Shown here: piece by piece, positions 1 to 12,560 of the stretch
Layout of the letters: each line of letters starts with the position of its first letter
Numbering within the stretch: the stretch's first letter is position 1
Source: Syngnathus acus
Lineage: Eukaryota > Chordata > Actinopteri > Syngnathiformes > Syngnathidae
Assembly: GCF_901709675.1 (NCBI RefSeq)
Contig: NC_051095.1
Coordinates: forward strand, 20,179,456-20,243,455
Length of the DNA stretch: 64,000 bases
Direction: 5' to 3'
Made by a program: the position numbers and the translations under genes
Notes under the pieces: generated by a model
Seen by the model: only the letters and a program-made list of their open reading frames with translations
The model's database searches: none
What the model was told of the DNA's origin: nothing

Positions 1-210
1 CTTAGGAATCCTTATTGACTAAGCCTTGCTGGAAACCACAAGTAAATTACATTAAATGGGCAAATGGGTTTTTCGAATAAAGAAATCAAATCTAATTACC
101 ATGTTCCCTGGAGTCACACACTCAGTGGAGTCACACACACTCAGTGTCCGCCCCACTATTTGAGAAGCACTGCCTTAAGCGCTAATGAAACACATAACTA
201 CTGCACTTAC

Positions 211-973
211 TTGAGAGTCCAAACCTTGTACAAACTGGCTCTTAACTTCCCCTGGGACCTCATCCGAGTCAGGCTGCTCGCAAACATCCAGCCCATCGTT
301 GACTGTAATAAACATGATGACTTATAACTAAATTCACTCTGGTTGTGGGAAAACAAAAAGAGGCTTACCAGGTGGAGTCACACTGGAACCATGGGATTGG
401 TTGAAATGAGGTGGGAGAATCGCTCTTCTGGATGACACAATAAATCCATCACATTAAAGTGTTTCCAAATACACACAACTTAATATAGTCCGAGTTTATC
501 TGACATTCCAACATCAGCACCACCAGCAGTGACTTTACCTGGGCAGGTCTGGGGTTACACGACCAGACTCGGTGCCTGTTTTGCCGCTCGTGAGGCTGGC
601 TACTTCTGCCGACTCAGTGTCACTCTGCAATGACTTAAACAGGGAATCAATTCCTTTTCTTTCGTAGGACACCGTTGAAGCAACAGAGCCAGAGTCCTCG
701 CTGGAAGGACCATGATGGAAAAATTCATCCCCTTTGGTTTCAGAAGACGCCGTCGAAATGATTGAGCCCGAGTTCTCACTGGAGACAAGACAAAAAATTG
801 AAATAATCTTTTGCAATTGTATCACTTTGTTTGTACAATTGTATTATACACCACTCAAAAAGTTAGGGATATTTTGCTTTTTGCATTTGGGTGAATATTT
901 ACAGGGTTTATACACATTTTAATTGTAAAATGTTCTTACTTTATTCCCCACACCCCAATTTTAAACTTTTCTG

Positions 974-1008
<35 letters not shown>

Positions 1009-3482
1009 ATTGATTAACTAGGTGCACTATATCATTCAGATTCTTTGTATACCTTGTGGCCAAATGATTGTGATTTGGTGAAATGCATTAATCCTGAGTG
1101 TCCACAAATAGATTTGCTAGTTTGACGTTAAATAACCACTGCTTGTATTAGTATTTTCACATATGTTCGATATATTTCCAGTATGTGACGGGTGATGCAA
1201 GCTCTCAGGCTGGCACCACTGTACTTAGTCGGTCTTTGTTGACTCGAAGGCAAGCATACAGCTTCTGCAGAGCCTTTTTCTCCTCACGTCATATTCAGCA
1301 TCCCAGTCATCAAAAGGTGTTGTAACTACCCCAATTGGACGACATTTTCTTTTAATTAATACTGTTTTTTATTAACACGATTAATACTGCTTGTGAAACA
1401 TGAGTGTAGTGGCACTAAAATGGCCACTACCTGAGATGGATAACTATGGGTGAACTTCGCTAATTCATATTGTATAAACGCAATATTAATAGGAAAGCAG
1501 TGCTTACATTAATGAGGTTGTATACAACATATTGTAAAGAACATTTTGGGGTTGACCTCCCCTTTAAGTTCACCTGTATAGCTTACTATATTGCAATTAG
1601 GTTTATACTAAAATATCACTGGAAAGGTTGATATCCTTAACTATTTGTGTATAGTATACTGTATGTACAGGAGGAAATAGTTTTGCACCTTATGTTGGTG
1701 GTGTTGACTTTCTGCCGGGGGACAGGAACGGGAGGACCTCGGGTCGATTCCGAATGTTTTAGTAGAACATCTCCCATTGTCACATACTTTTTTGCTTAAA
1801 AAAAAAAGAAAAAAAAGAAAAAGAGTGAGTGAATCACACGCAGAGCCATTTCCTCTTTTACTGTTTGATTAGGACAGTATTCCAGTTACTTTAGGCATGC
1901 TGGGCTTGGCGCGCTGTTTACATTCCTTGTCAAACAGTCAGAACTCACTTCCTCTTCCTGTACTCACCCGTAGGCCTCTTTCTGAGGCTGCTTCTCACCA
2001 GCTCATGGCCAGGCATGGTGGAGAATCGGTTGACCCTCAGATTGTAGAACCAGTCACCTGTGGTCTTCCTTAGGTCGCTAAAAAGACATTGAAGTCACAC
2101 TTTTGTAAATAGTTTATCAGCCTAACAGATCTCCTGTCAGCTTTTAATGATGCCTACTCTTATTAGAAAGAAATGTTTTAAATGATGGTAATTAAAAACA
2201 TTCCCTTACGACTCTTTGATGCACACTCTGCACAGCCAGGAGCCATCGGGGAGGCTGGCTCTGCATTTGCTGCACACAAGGTGATGGCAGCGTTGACAGT
2301 GGTCAGAATTGAACACCAGCAAACTCATAGAGCCATGGCATCGGGCGCAACTCCGCTGACTGTATCTCCTGCTGCCCCGTTTGGCCCCTTTCCTCTTAAT
2401 TTCTAGCAACTCTGCCTTCAGCTTCCTGCAACACAACATGGCAAACAAAATGCAATCTAGTTGAAAGTATGATGGGGCAGAAAAAAACAAAAGCAATGTA
2501 CAATCATCATCATCATCAACAGTACAGCATGTTACTTTCTACTGCCCCCAAGTGGCCAAGGTGCACACTAGCATAAGTAGCCCAATGTGCATCGAATTGA
2601 ATGAGGGTGTGACAAAAACTGCTTAATTTTTTTTTTCCATTCAATTTAATTATGTACTTACTTTATTTTTCTATGGCGCATAATGTTAGAGTGCTATTCT
2701 TTCGAATGAGTAATAAATACAAAACGCTTTAGCCGCTTTATGGGGGGCTGGAACAGACAAATGGCATTCCCATCCATTTCAATAGGCAAACATTATCGTG
2801 CTAAGAACTTTTAGAGCTATAAGCATAAGATAAGAGATAAGATAAGATAATCCTTTATTATTCCCTCAATGGGGAAAGCATGGTCGAGGAACAAATTATA
2901 CTCGTACCGCAAGGCACTACTGTGTTTGTATAGTGTCTAGTCGCAGTTTGTGAGTAGCAATTATAATAATAATTATTAATATTAAAGCTGAGTTTGGACA
3001 TCCAAAAAATAATTTCAAAAAAATCAGAGCATAATTATACATAGACGTTTGCCATTCAAAGCAGGGTCCAGGCCCTATCCCTACTCCACAGTCTCCACTT
3101 TACTGAAGGGTTCCATTTTTATTACCACCCTTTGTCCGCTCTGAAATAAAATCAGTGCTCCAACTGTATTCAACAGTAAACACAGCAAATTCTCATTCTC
3201 CTCAATTGCTTGGTGTTCCTCCCTCAGACTTGATGCATTCGTTGTGCCATTGTCGTCATAGTTTCCGCTGTGCTGATTTTAGTGGAAAACAGGCTGCCCT
3301 AAAGTGACAGGAGCAGGGCCAGTACTTGCCGGTGTGGGAAAACATGATAAGGAAACTTCTCACCGAATGCGCTGCTCCTCGGTCTGCCGGAGCTCCTCAT
3401 CCCGCCGCAGCACCTCCAGGATCAAATCCCGCTCGGTGTCGGAGAGGAAGTCCAGGTCAATATTGTCAATTGAGTGGGGCAT
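211..3482 (-). CDS. sytl4: Synaptotagmin-like protein, granuphilin/SYTL4-type; 5' half only
   Basis: This is the N-terminal part of a Slp-family Rab27 effector, a family that tethers secretory granules at the plasma membrane. Coding exons, on the minus strand: 3482-3364, 2425-2210, 2077-1968, 778-539 (or from 774), 427-369 and 302-211. The C2 domains must lie beyond the left edge. The start is an ATG in a good context (CCACCATGC). Residues 5-60 form the first Slp-homology helix (DNIDLDFLSDTERDLILEVL) and continue into EIKRKGAKRGS. A FYVE-like zinc finger follows, with Cys 66, 69, 83, 86, 91, 94, 105 and 108. The second Slp-homology motif starts at TGDWFY (about residue 118). The exons at 778-211 encode a Ser/Thr/Glu-rich linker. 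The KRKGAKRGS signature and the zinc finger favour SYTL4 over SYTL1 and SYTL2; SYTL5 is less likely but not excluded. Phases chain cleanly except between 1968 and 778, where at least one small exon is unplaced (candidate 1325-1288). Confidence 0.82.
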
Positions 3483-3532
3483 GGTGGCTGTTGCTGGGTC
3501 AACAAGATCAGTCACATCCAGTTAGCTCGATA
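3483..3532 (-). promoter_or_regulatory. 5' UTR of sytl4-like exon with start-stop uORF
   Basis: A strong acceptor (a long T tract then CCCAG) ends at 3533, so the first coding exon probably begins at 3532. The 50-nt leader contains ATGTGA at 3517-3512, a start codon followed directly by a stop. It lies about 30 nt before the main ATG. A noncoding first exon probably lies upstream near 4880-5030, where a plausible donor (AAG|GTACTT) sits at 4894-4893. Confidence 0.5.
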
Positions 3533-4583
3533 CTGGGAAAAAAAAAAATACAGGGAACTAGTATATGCCTTTGTACAATGGCACAATGGCAATCGAATTA
3601 TGAAATACGAGTCATTTTGGTAGTTATTTTGCTAACCTGGAAGTAAGACGTGGCTCATTGAAACCCTGCCTCCAGTACTCACACATTCGTCAGTAGACTC
3701 GAAGTGTGTTCAATGTCCACACAAAATAGAAAAATTAAATTGGAAAAAAATAAGAGGTATGAGCGAAAATGCTCTGGAATGAGTGAATGAAGGAAAACAT
3801 CATTTTGGGGTGTTTTGACAAGGAAATATAATAACATGGCTAAAAACACAAAAACATTGTTTTGGCGTGATAAAAGTCCTCGAAGGGATGGATTAAAACA
3901 GGTAATCGAAGCCTCAGGTACCAAACGCAGGGTCTGTCACTGACAAAAAAAATAAACAGGTTCTTTAGTATTTAAGTATTGATATTTGATTAATTCTGAC
4001 AATCTAAACCACAACACCTCTAACAAGGAGAGGCTTTTTCAGTGTCATGTGACCAGGATTCAGGATGCAGCAGTCCAACATTCTGGTTTAACTAGCATTA
4101 CTTAAAATGACAAATGATTTAAAAAGGAAGTAAACCAGGATGTGATATTTTGCACTGCCATGATGAAAGGTTGTTTGGCACAGGGCAGGCAAAAATAACA
4201 TCAACTTGGCTTTCAGTCTGGGTTCCCACCCTCTCAAGACACTGGGATCAGCAGCCATTTAAAACAAACATCAAGCTTTCAGCCTGAAATGGAAGGGCCC
4301 ATTTAAATTGCCTCAAAATGAGCTACTTTTACAAGGCACGTGTAAAATTGTTTGAAAGCCTAGGGAAAGGCAGAGAGGACATCAGGTAGAAGTAGAACAA
4401 TACCTGCAGGGCAACTTGTCTACCCAGGAAGGAACGAAGCTGCGCATACACAGTTCCCTACCTTCCAAAAAACTACAAATTCCTTTTCCATCCTTCCAAA
4501 GTGGATTATCGTTGTTTCAAGGTGCGAGAGACATATTACGTTTGGTAGATGATTAAAAATGAGAAAAGCAACCACTGTTTAAC

Positions 4584-4584
<1 letters not shown>

Positions 4585-4614
<30 letters not shown>

Positions 4615-4640
4615 GCCACAATAAATAAATAAATAAATAG
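4585..4640. repeat. (AAAT)n microsatellite, two blocks
   Basis: Two AAAT blocks are each followed by the same short unit, TAGCCAC. The run is therefore a small higher-order duplication and not one simple tract. Confidence 0.85.
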
Positions 4641-6549
4641 CCACTGATGCAGACTCCGACATGGTCACGTTACTTCCAACCAGTTAGTCATTAAACTGGA
4701 ATTTACACAGACAAAGACGTGGTTGCTTAATGTTTAAAACACCGCAGGAGAACTGGTTTCTCTCGGATTAATTATACGTAATTGTGCACGCACCTGTTGC
4801 CGAAAAGTCAAGTTTACGTCATCACAGTTTAGTTTCCAGTCAAAATTTTTATCCTCCTCGAAATAAAATTGAGAATAATAATTTAAAAAAGTACCTTGGA
4901 ATAGTTTTTATAGCTCGGCTCCACCGACTAGTGCAGTTCCACAGCCTTCGCTTTCCTCCACCTCAAGTGAGAAGAACCGCAGTGCAGAGTGCTGCTTAGG
5001 AAGTGAACAAACAGGAAGATTGGACACTTGACGCCTCTGTCCGCCTTTCCATTGCGCGTTCATTCCACTGTCAACCGGAAGCACTGTAGTGACTTATTAA
5101 CACACTTAAGTGATTCGCACACTTTCAAAACGAAATCTCGTACCATTTCAATTAAAACCAAAAAACAAACAAAAAAGGAATAGCCCAAGTGTTCAACAAC
5201 AACGAGAGAAATCTTTCACCCTAAAAAGTAAACTGTACAAATATATTTAATACTGCAGCCCTAATCCACTATAATTTAATGCAGGATTCGAACATTAACA
5301 CTGGGCTTATGTAAAAGAAAATGAAGAACTAAATGTGTCAATCAGACTTTAGTGCACATAAAAGTAAAAAAAAAAAAAAAAAGCTAAATTACAATTTACT
5401 ATTGTTACATATTATAGTATTAAAAAGTTACATACAGCAACCACTCACTTATCACAGGCTTACCTTTCAGACCACCCTGTAACGGACGAATATTTAGTTT
5501 AAAACATGCAAATAAATATGTGCATGTGAGGTGCACTATTGTTTTATCCACTTGGGGTCGCCATTCTCATGCTCTCTGTAATATCTGTGTCCATCCCTCT
5601 CCCAGGGGTGTGAGTTTATGTTAAATGCGAGGTCATCAGTCATAAATAATAAATAGGTCATAAATCACATCTTACCCAATTGACCTTCCCCATTTGCCAT
5701 CTCTGTTCAACAATATTATTTCTGTTCATTACAAAACTGCACCATTATGACTTTTTTTTTTTTTTACATGCATTGGCTCACAGAAAAAAGTCACCCCTAT
5801 ATTTTCACTCATGCAACATGGGAAATGTTGCAAAGGCCATACAAGGCCAGAGCCTAGATTTTAAACATGAACTGCAGAATTGTAAGGCAGACAGACAAAA
5901 TAACACGAGTCCATCCTGCTGTCATCCAACACCATCATGAAAAAACAGAAAAGTGAGAAATGTTTAGTCAAGGACCTGTAGCCCCAGGGAATTAGAGAAA
6001 AGAAACTTTTAGGCTGTTCTGAATCACTCACTAGCCACTATTTACGATGGTGCCTTGAGTTTAGAGGTCTGAAAATGAATCGACTGACAACTAATGAATT
6101 ATCAAACTCATTTAAAACTATTTTAAGAGTGGATTAATTGCCTTTGTTTTCCTATTTAAATAATAGAATGCCCGAGAATCTGAAAAACACCTAAAAACAA
6201 CCAACAAAATAGTGTGATGTTTATTTATGATAAAAAAATAGCAGTGCATATTGGACTTACAGTATAAAACCACACAACATTTACACAAAAATAACTAAGC
6301 AGTTGCCCACATTGGCCACCTAGAAACAGTCCGATAGACTGAAATAAGCAGTCCGATAGACTGAAATAACATATATGGACGGCAGTGCTGTAATGGAACA
6401 TCAGAATGCATTGCTGCATCGTTTCTGTTCATACATCAGTTGGCAAAATGTACGCATTTCCTATTTTGTGTTTGGTTTAGCTTTAAGGTCGCAGACTAGT
6501 GGCTAAAGCTATGGGCTTGTTTTCAATACAGTGTGAAATTCTGCAAATT

Positions 6550-6790
6550 TTATTTAGGTTGATGATCAACTTCGACTGGGAGCGGCATTCAAGAGCGTGA
6601 AGCCCACTTTTTGGAAGAATTGCTTCCTATTTGCTTAAGTGCTGCTTAATGTGAGATTAGTTGAGTTCACTGACACCAGACAACACTCATATTTCAAGTT
6701 TGCACTCAAAGCAAAAAATAGGACCAATGACAGCTGGTATCTAAAAAAACGTAGGGCAACTCAATTTTATCTTGAAGCACCATACAACAT
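6550..6790 (+). repeat. Dispersed repeat family R1, degraded copy
   Basis: This segment shares a series of landmarks with 49,600-49,835 and 15,565-15,720: ACTGGGAGCGGCA, then GAAGAATTGCT, TGCTGCTTAATGTGAG and TTGAGTTCACT, then ATTTCAAGTTTGCACTC, ending in a CTTGAAGCACCAT terminus. No coding potential is seen. The order is the same in all three, so I treat them as one interspersed family of unknown class. Confidence 0.6.
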
Positions 6791-7017
6791 AGTGCCCTGA
6801 ATTGTGAGTATGCCAAATTGTAGTGCCATTAAAATGTGTATAAGTAGAAGCTATGCCCTATATACACCAAACCAATCTGTTTCCAATGATGAAGTCAACT
6901 CAAATGAAACTGCTCATTGTCTCTTGAATGACACTAAACCCAAGTGGCAGGATTCAGTGTGTCTGTACATATCTATAATATGTAGGTCGTGCTGTCTATA
7001 ATGATTATGGTCATCAT

Positions 7018-9191
7018 TCAGACTGGTCTGCACTCCAAGTCCAGCACAACATGATGCACATGAGGTGCGTATGACTTTACGTGTTTAATGTGTTGGATGT
7101 TTGCTCTCCATGTAGTAGTTGTGAGTTTCTTCAAAAGACACACGATGCGGTTTGCGGTGGCAGAAGCCCAGGCCTGCCACACCTCTCTGTCCGCTCTCTT
7201 CCCGGACACGGCATCATTCTCTTCATGCGAGGCCATGGCATTTGCTGATGTAACGTTTTGATGAATGTGTAGGATACCACCAGTTGTTTTCTTCAGCAGG
7301 CGACAGGCGACTGGCCATCCGTCCTCAGAGCTCGGAATGAGGCCCAGATTTATCCGGTCTGCAATGTCACACAGCTGGACCTGAACAAAACAAAAAGGAT
7401 CCCAGTACTTTGAACCAAAATATACAGTTCCTTGAATATGCTAGACCCATCTGTTGCCTGTAGCATTTATTACTGTTAGGTTCCAACCCTTCCTAATGTC
7501 AAACTTTCCTATGTTGCCTTTTGGATAATAAGTCTCCATCCTGACAAAGTTGGAAAGGCTTTTCACTAAAGTGCTTGTAGTTTCTACATAATATCAAGAC
7601 TTTTTTGTCTATCATTCTGTCCCCCATAGGTTAGATAGCATTACCTATTAACACCTCGGAATAACACCGTGTACCTCCACAACTGTGGTACACTGTTAGA
7701 CTGTTGGTGAAGTTAATGCTGTGTCAGGTGCGTGTTCAGGTATATTGAGGCTGAAGAGCACATACAAAATACATTACTTTTCGATTATCCCCTGGGTGAA
7801 CCGTGCAGCGGTCATGTACTCGGTTGATGACTAGGTTTTTACGCAGTGCCTCAACCGCATGTGGGTTCCACTCGCAGGCGTGGACACGTGCCGCACCCGC
7901 ATGGACCAGATACGGAAGCGTGAAGTATCCTATACCTAATAGCATAAAAATGAACAAAAGTAATTTAAATGATGCATGTTGTTATCTTGCTGTGGGCTGC
8001 ATACTATTACTAAAAACTACGCTGCACATAAACAAAAAAGTCAGGAAAGATATTAACAATGACTTGCTGTTTAATGGAAACCCAAAGTATACAGACCATA
8101 CATTTTGCTTACCTGCATATAAATCAACCACGGTCTCGCCCCTGCAGTCAAATCCAGCAACCCGCAGCTTCTCTGTTATATTTCCAGCAGAAAACATGCA
8201 TTTGGTGACATCAAACTCATACCTGCAATTAGACAGACAGACATTTAGAGCGATAATCTCCCCCAAAAAGTCAGAAAAGGTACACAGCTGCATTTCTTTT
8301 CTGGCTTCATTCATTTATTATGAAAAAATGCATAATAATGTGGTGTGCCTAATGTTCTGTGTGCCGAGCGTATGTATTGCTTACTAGTAAACAATGGGAG
8401 TGAATGAAATGATCCACACACAGTGCGAAGGACTCACGTAATGCCGTTGTCCACATGTTTGACCCAGCTTTGCTCTCCCAGCAGAACAGTCACTTGCGGC
8501 GATCGGAAACCATCGCTGGATATTCGATTCATCGTTGCCAGACGTTTGGCTCCAAGGCCTTTGGCTACGGTGTGCCATAGCTGTTGATCTAAAATAAACA
8601 GAAAGAAAAAACGTTTGTAAACCAACTGATGTTTGCTTAAACCAATAAGCACACTGGAATCTGGCAATATTACCAAATTTCTCCCATACAGGTAGGGAGA
8701 AACAGTTGTGCCCCAGCAGGATTAAATCTCCATGCCGCTGGAAGCTGCGAGGCAGATCGTCCCTCACCTCCTTTGTCCAACTTTCCCCATGAGATTCCAG
8801 CAACTCCTGGAGGAGATCTTCAAGCTTATCACCCCTCCTCCTGCATCTCTGCTTCTTGGACAGCGCAGAAGCCTGTGGATGATGTGAAGCCAAGTTGGAG
8901 CGGCATTTTAGAGTGAATTTCCTTATTTAAATACGTGTTCGTCACCTGGCACCAAACAACTGTCACATCTTTGAGAAAAGTTTGGTCAAGTTGTTGTAAA
9001 CATGGAGGTAAAATGGGTACAAGGACAGTCCCAGTAGGCTCTTTCACAATACATACATTTCGGTCCAAGAACTCTTGAGACCGCAAGTGTTCCCTGTGTA
9101 TTACAGACACAAAAATGACTTTTACATTACGACAAGCCAAGTAGACAAACAACACTAGACACAAACAATCGCTCATGTCCTCACTAGCCAT
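7018..9191 (-). CDS. tyw2: tRNA wybutosine-synthesizing protein 2 (TYW2/TRMT12)
   Basis: TYW2 transfers the 3-amino-3-carboxypropyl group of S-adenosylmethionine to the wybutosine precursor at G37 of tRNA-Phe. Six exons, minus strand: 9191-8946, 8872-8674, 8588-8438, 8222-8113, 7935-7778 and 7380-7018. They give 408 residues (I recall about 448 in human). All phases join and the stop is TGA. Landmarks are DLPRSFQRHGDLILL in exon 2, VKHVDNGI in exon 3, FDVTKCMFSAGNITEKLR at about 202-219, and the SAM-binding motif VVDLYAGIGYFTLP at about 230-243. EWNPHAVEALRKNL, GDNRK, ILHIHQNV and KSYAPHV..LDLEC follow toward the C terminus. No break is seen. A TTG lies in frame upstream at 9212, but the ATG at 9191 is the first true start. 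The gene has the same orientation as the sytl4-like gene and is divergent from zdhhc9. Confidence 0.93.
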
Positions 9192-9762
9192 GCTAACCAC
9201 TAATAATCTCAAGATTATTTAGCTGGCGATTACCTTAATTTCTGTGCATGGCAATGAGGCACACGGAGACAAGGCAGACGGAGACAAGGCACCCCTTCCA
9301 TTAAGAATAAATAATAAACAACATATACCTTGAGAACATAAAACAAATGTCAACACAGAAAAATGCAAACGCGTAACGCGGACCACCGGCACCAAGGATT
9401 TGTTTCCAGCGGACGGTTAAGAACAACGGACTAGCTGTACAGTGAACTCTAAGGGCGATATTGATTGAAAATATTACATGTGTAAGGTTAATATGTGTAT
9501 GTCTGTTTAATCACTATCAAGCAACTTCCGATAAATTAATTAGCTAAAAAAAAACAACAACCCCAAAACATTGAAAAAACATTGAACTAGGTGCGCATGA
9601 TTGCCGATAGAGGCCGTAAAATTGCTCAGTGATGCTGGGTAACTTCGACACAATGGGCTTTCTACTCGTTGCGGAATATGAATCAATAAATAAAAAAAGA
9701 AAAGAAAAATCCACCATATTTTATTTATCTTATAGATATAATTATTAAGCAGAACATAACAG

Positions 9763-9805
9763 TACTACTACTACTACTACTACTGCTACTACTACTACTA
9801 CTACT
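9763..9805. repeat. (CTA)n trinucleotide microsatellite
   Basis: About fourteen CTA units with one CTG interruption. Confidence 0.9.
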
Positions 9806-9890
9806 AATATAGTAATGATGATAATAATAGTTAAATTGACTACATTTGTTATTTCAAAGATGTGTATCAAACTGGTAGGCCTTTGTGAAA

Positions 9891-10260
9891 ATTACACATT
9901 AGTCCAGTATCTTAATGCCTTTAGTCCACTAGGTTATAGTGCTATAGCTCACACATACTGGGAAACACACAAAAAGCATTCTGGTAACTGATATAATATT
10001 TAAACATTGAATTCAACCGTATTCATAGTCATATTTTCTTTTTATATTCTTAGTTTATCCTCTGCAAGGAGTTGAGGGGAGTTGAGACATCTATACTATA
10101 CAGATATCCTCGTACAGCATATGTATCTACATATGTCTCTTACACATGGGGGTCAAGGCGGGCAGCATCACCACAATTGTCTTTCAATTGATGCAAACTG
10201 AGACAAAAAATGCTTTTAATTCTATTTAATTGGCTGGGTGGATAGATGGATGGACGGATG
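9891..10260 (-). repeat. Inverted-pair element, copy A
   Basis: The reverse complement of this block matches 15,218-15,560 along its length. Shared landmarks are AATTAAATAGAATTAAAAGC, GCATCAATTGAAAG, CAACTCC..CTCCTTGCAG and CATTAAGATACTGGACTAAT. Both copies carry a GGAT/GGAC-type tetranucleotide tail next to the AATTAAATAGAA end, as SINE or LINE tails often do. I cannot assign a family. Confidence 0.75.
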
Positions 10261-12199
10261 GATGTATTGTTGTCTTTGCTTTCTATTTGCTTATATAGTT
10301 GATGTTGAGGGGCTTATAGTGTAATATTTTTCACAATATGTCTGCATTCAAGTCAAGGTCTGCATTCAAGTCAAGGCCTGCGTTCTACTATATTGTTAAC
10401 ATTAGAAAACAAAAGCTGTGTTAAACTGTCTGCAGTTTGAGCTTTCATTAGCAAAATAACACTTGACAGAAAAATATTCAGTGTTGTTTTGCAAGAGAAT
10501 GATTTGTCACATCCACCCTGCGTCGTTTAATGTATCCACACTCTCTCATGCATTTAGTGAGAAAGCATTTATGGCTATGTGACTGAGCTAAACAAATATT
10601 GAACTTTCATTGGATCACTATTAAAGTCACTCTGTAGCTGTAACAGTAAATAATGCAGGCTCTGCAGCCACTACAAATGACACATCACACTGCTGTTAAA
10701 CACTTTTCAGTCGTTCCTAATTTTTCAAGTATATGTACGTATCTGCTTTGTGTTATGCTGACCACGCCTAATGCCAACACTGCATAAGTAAATTTGGGGG
10801 CAAATTGAGACAAAATCAGCCTTATTTCAGTATATGAAAAAAATCTGACAACTGTTTTTTCAATTTTTGTTCATATCAGACACCTGGTAAAGTTAAGGGC
10901 ACATTTGTTTGAACAAATATAACGATGACATCAAAATATGGCTCGTGATTTAAATGCTAATATACCCATTTTCAATAGTTTTGTTGATAATAACCAAAAT
11001 CACTTTAGTTCTTCATCTTCACTAAGTTCATTGGTATGGCCAAAACGGTAGTTTCAGGCATCAATGTTTTACTTTCAATCTGTTTGTCCCCTGCGACACC
11101 TTTAGTGGTATCAGGAATTAAAATGAACAAGAAATTGAACAAGAAATTGAAGAAAACACGATGCTGCTATAATCATTTGAAAAGAACAAACTATCTATTT
11201 TTTTTTCACAATACGAGTAGCAGGGTTGCATTGGTTTGAGTGAGACCCCATACTGGCCGAAAACATTGAAAAATAATGAAAAGAAGAAGTCCTCACTTAA
11301 CCTCAGCTGTGATTTCTGCTGAGTTGCGTAACTCACTTTTTTCTTCTTCCTATAGATTCACAAAGTGTGGTGCATGTACCACATGTAGTCTGATGGTATG
11401 TGAAATGAAAAAACAAAGAAAAAAAACCTGTGCATCGATTTTGATGAACATGACATAACTGTATTTTAGTATTGGTCATTATGGTAAATCTTTTAGAACC
11501 ACTCCTGGTGGCTAAAAAGGTTTTATAGGAACAGCATTGCCATTTCCAGACACACAAATGACTATCATTCAAAATATGCCTGGACTGTGATATAATTAAT
11601 AAGGTAAACAGATCATCAAAATAACACACCAAAAAGCTGATCTAAAAACACATTCAATATGTGAATTGTGCAACAAGAGAAACAAGAGAAAAATCATTCA
11701 ATAATATTTAGGAATTACTGCAGCTACAATTACATTTTGTCTCAGGGAAACAGTTATTAGACAACATGTGCATGTTCATTTTGTGCACGGATTATATGAA
11801 ATGTCCTCCAATTCTGGAATGACCCGCCTTTGGGGCATTTTTCATTTTGTTTGACAAGAGTAAAACACTGCATGAAATGAATGCCATGTTAGATTAGCTG
11901 ATGCAGGTGTACCTAATAATACGGGCCGCTTGTGGTCTTTGTTCCTTGTTGCTGTATATTACCTGTGCTGCCCCTTTAAGGAGAGACACTTCAATCTAGG
12001 CGTGTTTCCTGCTGCCATTGACTCAAACAGTGAATCTGGCATCCTGCGGGTGGAGGAGCAGCACACTAAAGCAGCTATTTTCCGCTTCCCCATCGGTCCA
12101 GTTGAAGTATTTAATCTTAGATTTTTTTTTTATTCGAAGATATCGAGCGTTGACTGCTGATTGAAGCGCATTTATTTTTCTTTTTTGAATTTTTCTTTT

Positions 12200-12560
12200 T
12201 TGTTGTTGTTCTCATTAAATCAATGGGAAGCTGCTTGCCCGATCAAGCGTTGACGAGTCAGCCCGGTCAAGGTTCGCTCCTGCACGGGTGGATTTATTAT
12301 TTGTGGAGAGGCGGGGGAAACATCTGCAGCGAGCGCCCGTGGATGATTGTCTAATTTCTTCCAGCAAGGGCGTGAAGGAGCCGAGGTTGTTCTTCGCGTC
12401 GTCGTGGGAATGAGTTGCCGCAGAAAAAGACCGCAAAGTGGAAATCAACACTGCTGATGACAATGTGGGTGCAAGCCTCTTGTGTCTCTGTGTCACGTTA
12501 TCCACTGAGTAACATCTGCATTTTTTATTTTATTTTATATATAGCTAAAGTGTAATCGTC
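12200..12560 (+). promoter_or_regulatory. Probable zdhhc9 leader and promoter region
   Basis: This GC-richer block precedes the zdhhc9 start. A pyrimidine-rich tract ends in TATATAG at 12,544, so the first coding exon probably starts at 12,545, only 16 nt before the ATG. A GTGGGT at 12,465 could be the donor of an upstream noncoding exon. The start of transcription cannot be placed from sequence. Confidence 0.35.

Larger units (their letters stand above)
3533..7017. other. sytl4-like first intron/promoter, then intergenic DNA
   Basis: No coding exon is recognised. The stretch around 4880-5100 is the likely leader exon and promoter of the sytl4-like gene, including a TATAAAA at about 4908. 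The remainder up to the tyw2 stop is AT-rich. It holds an (AAAT)n tract, poly(T), an exact 22-bp duplication at 6325-6369, and a degraded copy of a dispersed repeat at 6550-6790. TTTATT at 6550 (AATAAA on the minus strand) is a possible tyw2 poly(A) signal. Confidence 0.45.
9192..12544. other. Intergenic between divergent tyw2 and zdhhc9
   Basis: No coding exon is seen. The 200 bp next to 9191 is the likely tyw2 promoter and leader. The middle holds a (CTA)n tract, one copy of an inverted-pair repeat, an 18-bp direct duplication near 10,341-10,380 and AT-rich DNA. From about 12,200 the sequence becomes GC-richer, consistent with the zdhhc9 promoter and leader. Confidence 0.5.

Noticed and set aside
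1-35. Possible further sytl4-like exon after a TTTCCAG on the minus strand
   Set aside because: In the expected phase it reads a stop after eight codons, and the window ends there, so it cannot be judged.
7803-8387. 194-residue plus-strand ORF
   Set aside because: It is antisense to tyw2 exons 4 and 5 and crosses their intron; it has no recognisable domain.
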